DNA of 10,416 bases from Stramenopiles sp. TOSAG23-3 (lineage: Eukaryota; Sar). Within the stretch, counting starts at the first letter, position 1; every line of letters starts with the position of its first letter. Where the stretch lies: positions 1-10,416 of the forward strand of contig LT642822.1 of the NCBI GenBank assembly GCA_900128585.1. Reading direction: 5' to 3'. A program made the position numbers and the translations under genes. Of the stretch, positions 7,897-10,416 are shown one piece after another. Under the pieces are notes generated by a model. The model was given only the letters and a program-made list of their open reading frames with translations, was not told the origin of the DNA and ran no database searches.

Positions 7897-9315
7897 ATGA
7901 AAATCTTCACGTTTTGTTTGTTTGTGGTTTTGGGTGTTGCAATCGTTTCAGCAGCACCAGCCGACCACGAAATAATAACGTTGCCCGGTTGGCAAGGCTC
8001 CCTGCCTTCGAAGCAATATTCAGGTTACCTTGATATTACTAAATCTAAGCATTATCACTACTGGTTTGTTGAATCTGAAAATGAACCAGGGAAAGATCCG
8101 ATCGTTTTATGGCTGAACGGCGGTCCTGGATGCTCCAGCCTCGACGGTTTTTTATATGAACATGGGCCATTTCGATTGAACGACACTACTTCTCCTCCAA
8201 CCCTTTACAAGTTTGACTACTCTTGGGCCAAACAGGCCAATATGATATACCTAGAATCGCCTGTTGGTGTAGGTTTCAGTTACTCTGATGATGATGCTGA
8301 CTACAAGTGCTCAGATGACACCACTGCGAACGACAACATGCTTGCTATGGAAAAGTTTTTTGAGCTGTTTCCGGAATATAAACAACAAGATTTTTACATC
8401 ACAGGGGAGTCTTATGGCGGGGTGTACGTCCCTACCCTCGCCGAAGCAATTATAAAAAACAACGATTACAGTGGCGCTCCCTTACAAGGGATAGCAGTTG
8501 GTAACGGATGCACTGGATATGATAGCGGGATATGTGGGGATAAGAAGACGACCCTCGATGCGCAATTCTTTGTTCAAAACACTGCTTTCCTCAGCAAAGA
8601 TTTGAAAAAAGAACTGAACGAAAACTGCGATTGGGAGAAGCCTACTGAGATATCTGAAGGGTGCGATAACGCCATGCTAAAAATGTCCGAACAGCTGTAC
8701 TTAATTGATCTCTACGATGTTTACGGCGAATGTATTGACGGGGATGCAGGCAAAGCTCTTGGGCGTCAGTATTCCAAAGCTGGTCCAGCAAGAGCAAAGC
8801 ACCTGCTCGGTGGGCAGTGGACAGGAAATGAAGGGCCTTCAGTTTGCATAAATTCTATTGCAGCGAGTGATTACATGAACCAGGACGACGTAATTACTGC
8901 TATTCATGTAAAAAAGCAAGACTTTCGATGGGCAACATGTGGTGCTAACTCAAAATGGACGTACAACCGCACAAGACCAAACTTGCCGCGTGACACATAC
9001 CCCCTATTGAATGACCACATCAGAGTTGTGATTTACAACGGTGACTGGGACGCCTGCGTTCCCTATACAGACAATGAAATGTGGACATCTGGGATGGGAT
9101 ATGAAGTAGAGCATGACTGGCACCCCTGGTTCTACAATGATAAGACTTTGAATGGTAAAAACCGTCAGCAACTTGGGGGGTATAGCACGCGATACAACAG
9201 TCCCCACAACTTCACTTTTATTACAATAAGGGGTGGTCGCCATGAAGTTCCTGAGACCGCCCCCAAGAGAGCATTTGAAATGTTAAGACGCCTTTTGCAA
9301 GGCAGTCAATTTTAG
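7897..9315 (+). CDS. Secreted/lysosomal serine carboxypeptidase (peptidase family S10)
   Basis: This 472-residue protein is a cathepsin A / carboxypeptidase Y-type enzyme that removes C-terminal amino acids in a vacuole, lysosome or outside the cell. The start is firm: a TAG lies in frame two codons upstream of the ATG. Residues 1-19 form a hydrophobic signal peptide, with likely cleavage after SA at 18-19. The S10 signatures are complete: WLNGGPGCSS at 72-81 (oxyanion and substrate carboxylate recognition), ESPVGVGFSY at 120-129, GESYGG at 170-175 with catalytic Ser172, GDWD at 382-385 with the triad acid probably Asp385, and GRHEVP with His449. Possible N-glycosylation sequons are at Asn95, Asn357 and Asn438. 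There is no long propeptide as in yeast carboxypeptidase Y, no membrane anchor and no KDEL-like tail. The length is normal for cathepsin A-like members. It is transcribed away from the giant gene. Confidence 0.96.
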   Translation: MKIFTFCLFVVLGVAIVSAAPADHEIITLPGWQGSLPSKQYSGYLDITKSKHYHYWFVESENEPGKDPIVLWLNGGPGCSSLDGFLYEHGPFRLNDTTSPPTLYKFDYSWAKQANMIYLESPVGVGFSYSDDDADYKCSDDTTANDNMLAMEKFFELFPEYKQQDFYITGESYGGVYVPTLAEAIIKNNDYSGAPLQGIAVGNGCTGYDSGICGDKKTTLDAQFFVQNTAFLSKDLKKELNENCDWEKPTEISEGCDNAMLKMSEQLYLIDLYDVYGECIDGDAGKALGRQYSKAGPARAKHLLGGQWTGNEGPSVCINSIAASDYMNQDDVITAIHVKKQDFRWATCGANSKWTYNRTRPNLPRDTYPLLNDHIRVVIYNGDWDACVPYTDNEMWTSGMGYEVEHDWHPWFYNDKTLNGKNRQQLGGYSTRYNSPHNFTFITIRGGRHEVPETAPKRAFEMLRRLLQGSQF

Positions 9316-9363
9316 CCGCGGCGCAGACTTTGAATTTCACAAACCAAGTACTTTGTAATTGAG

Positions 9364-9369
9364 AATAAA
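9364..9369 (+). promoter_or_regulatory. Putative poly(A) signal of the carboxypeptidase gene
   Basis: A canonical AATAAA lies 48 bases after the stop codon of the peptidase gene. A second AATAAA at 9409-9414 could serve as an alternative. The assignment rests on the motif and its distance only. Confidence 0.5.
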
Positions 9370-9695
9370 AGAATTATATGCCAAAACTGCTCCCTTCTCG
9401 TTTAGCAAAATAAAATTTGGAAGAAAAAAATGCATCGTAAGTTTTTTAGAAATAAAAATTAAAAAATTTTAGTACAAAATTAAGATATCTGCCGGCTGCT
9501 TAATTTTAAAGAGATACGAACTTTAATTTAGTTTATTTTATTCAGTTCTTTCATAAATTAGAGCAGTACAACAGAAAACGAGCGCCTTGAAAACATTTAT
9601 TGCCGCTTGGGGAGGACCTTCAATAGGAGGAGAATATTGTTCTTGAACTGACACCTTCTTTTCTCTTTTTATTATATATTTTAAATATACATATA

Positions 9696-9780
9696 AATAA
9701 CCGCCTCTCCTTTGAAGTATTGGATTTAAAATGAGAGTCTTAAACATACTATATATTTTGGTTTTCAATAACCGCCTCTC
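9696..9780 (+). repeat. 14-bp direct repeat pair AATAACCGCCTCTC
   Basis: The same 14 bases occur at 9696-9709 and 9767-9780, a 71-base offset. Each is preceded by a TATATATTTT-like stretch and followed within a few bases by AGTATT or AGTAGTATT. This suggests an old imperfect tandem duplication of about 70 bases. The GC-rich core stands out from its AT-rich surroundings. Confidence 0.8.
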
Positions 9781-9843
9781 AGTAGTATTATGAACTACAT
9801 TTGTAGGTTTTTTTTTTTTTGTTTTAATGATAAACTTAATCTA

Positions 9844-9862
9844 CACATTTTTTAAAAATGTG
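9844..9862. repeat. Short palindrome in the 3' region of the minus-strand gene
   Basis: CACATTTTT and AAAAATGTG form perfect 9-base arms around one central T. It lies about 52 bases beyond the stop codon of the gene at 9915 and would probably be in its 3' untranslated region. Stems this AT-rich are weak and may be fortuitous. Confidence 0.5.
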
Positions 9863-9914
9863 ATTTTTTGATGCGCGGCGTGTTTCAAACGATCTCTCTA
9901 CTAAAAAACATTTT

Positions 9915-10337
9915 TTAAGTGTCGTCTTCGTCTTCATCTGAACTCGACTCTTCTGCTAGCTCAGTAAGAGCGTCGTAACTAAAAGGGTGCCCATATAGGG
10001 ATTTGTACCATCCCCGGAAGTTACTTTCGTTGACAACATCATATGGTAAAATGTCCTTCTGGTCTTCTCCGTGGGCTAAGTGCACCATGCGCTCTCCAAG
10101 CTCGTTGCTGTATGCCTCTACTTCTAGTGACTCCATTCGCCCTATTTCCATCTGAACGGTCTTGATCTCTGTGCGCAATCTCTCCAAATCAGCAGTTTCC
10201 TTCTCTACGGCACCGTCCACATTCTTGTTTGAGCTGCCGCTGGTGCCTTCCACGTCCAATTTGCTGGCTTCAAGTTTTTTAGCCTCTGCTTGCTCTTGAT
10301 CACGCATGGCATCAAGTTGCTTTTTCTGCGAAGAAAC
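9915..10337 (-). CDS. C-terminal part of an unrecognised coiled-coil protein with acidic tail
   Basis: The last 140 residues and the TAA stop of a minus-strand gene are present; the N-terminus lies beyond an inverted-repeat junction at 10337/10338 or outside the window. There is no ATG-initiated start: the frame stays open to the edge only through the duplicated 79 bases, which are antisense to the giant gene and should not be counted as protein. The sequence begins with a Gln/Lys/Glu-rich coiled-coil stretch, then a Ser/Gly/Asn-rich linker and a second coiled coil containing DLERLRTEIK. A more globular segment follows, containing ESNFRGWYKSLYGHPFSYDAL, and the tail is SSSDEDEDDT. I do not recognise the family. 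The acidic tail and coiled coils would suit a nuclear or structural scaffold, but this is a guess. A TTCTTCGCAG just downstream of the junction looks like a splice acceptor, so the exon could begin at 10325. Confidence 0.65.
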   Translation of the reverse strand, partial: VSSQKKQLDAMRDQEQAEAKKLEASKLDVEGTSGSSNKNVDGAVEKETADLERLRTEIKTVQMEIGRMESLEVEAYSNELGERMVHLAHGEDQKDILPYDVVNESNFRGWYKSLYGHPFSYDALTELAEESSSDEDEDDT

Positions 10338-10416
10338 CTGTATGCCGTGATGAAGCGAGCGGTTGCCCAAGAAATAATTGACAAGAGGAAAGGGAAAAAA
10401 CTGGCACGCTTGCAAC
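10338..10416 (+). repeat. Edge copy of the 79-bp exact inverted duplication
   Basis: On the plus strand these bases equal the minus strand of 3675-3753 without a mismatch and run to the last base of the window, so the true length is unknown. Homology stops abruptly at 10337/10338. In sense orientation the copy encodes residues 1099-1125 of the giant protein, but no start, flanking domain or matching neighbour accompanies it. Perfect identity, inverted orientation and termination at the edge favour an amplification or assembly chimera; a very recent genomic inverted duplication is the alternative. Confidence 0.95.

Larger units (their letters stand above)
9316..9914. other. AT-rich tail-to-tail intergenic region
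   Basis: The 3' ends of the plus-strand peptidase gene and the minus-strand partial gene meet here. It is very AT-rich, with AATAAA signals for the plus strand near its left end. For the minus strand, AATAAA appears as TTTATT at 9596-9601 and also near 9531-9541. It also holds a 14-bp direct repeat, a T run near 9809-9820 and a short palindrome. The open frame at 9538-9768 on the minus strand is low in complexity and unconvincing. I see no RNA gene. Confidence 0.5.

Noticed and set aside
10338-10415. Extending the minus-strand partial gene by 26 residues to a TTG at 10415
   Set aside because: The bases are the inverted copy of the giant gene read antisense; the same peptide appears antisense at 3675-3753, and TTG is not a normal eukaryotic start.
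1-10416. Prokaryotic features: operons, Shine-Dalgarno sites, CRISPR arrays, insertion sequences, tRNAs
   Set aside because: Gene structure, ATG contexts, poly(A) signals and protein families are eukaryotic; I found no regularly spaced repeat array, transposase or tRNA-like fold.

Overview
The window looks like compact nuclear DNA from a unicellular eukaryote. It carries four protein-coding genes on both strands, each uninterrupted by visible introns. Genes alternate in orientation (+, -, +, -) and lie tail-to-tail or head-to-head rather than in operons. Intergenic DNA is AT-rich, with AATAAA-type polyadenylation signals and long purine or pyrimidine tracts. A secreted S10 serine carboxypeptidase, and a giant IQ / p25-alpha-like / zinc-finger / WW protein of the kind associated with cilia or cytoskeleton, suggest a flagellated protist. 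A stramenopile (heterokont) is my best guess from general resemblance of the proteins; this is inference and could not be tested here.

Layout. 1-898: AT-rich DNA with no supportable gene, ending in a pyrimidine-rich stretch with a CTT microsatellite and the leader of gene 1. 899-1486 (+): 195-residue protein of unknown function, disordered and Gln-rich in front, helical behind. 1487-1686: short tail-to-tail spacer. 1687-7047 (-): one 5.4-kb open frame for a 1,786-residue protein. Its order is a Ser-rich N-terminus, about 12 IQ or IQ-like motifs, a p25-alpha (TPPP)-like domain, a further IQ-like helix, a WW-like segment, tandem B-box-like zinc fingers, another IQ, a basic helical region and three C-terminal WW-like repeats. 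7048-7896: head-to-head region serving both the giant gene and the peptidase gene, with a 57-bp homopurine tract. 7897-9315 (+): signal-peptide-bearing serine carboxypeptidase with a complete catalytic triad. 9316-9914: AT-rich tail-to-tail spacer with poly(A) signals, a 14-bp direct repeat and a palindrome. 9915-10337 (-): the C-terminal 140 residues of an unrecognised coiled-coil protein with an acidic tail.

The last 79 bases (10338-10416) are an exact inverted copy of 3675-3753 inside the giant gene. The copy runs to the edge of the window and is perfect, so it may be an amplification or assembly chimera rather than a genomic repeat. The 26 residues it would add to the N-terminus of the last gene are antisense to the giant gene and should not be annotated as protein.

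Nothing suggests that the four genes share one pathway. The most interesting biology is the domain order of the giant protein; the most important caution is the inverted junction at the right edge.
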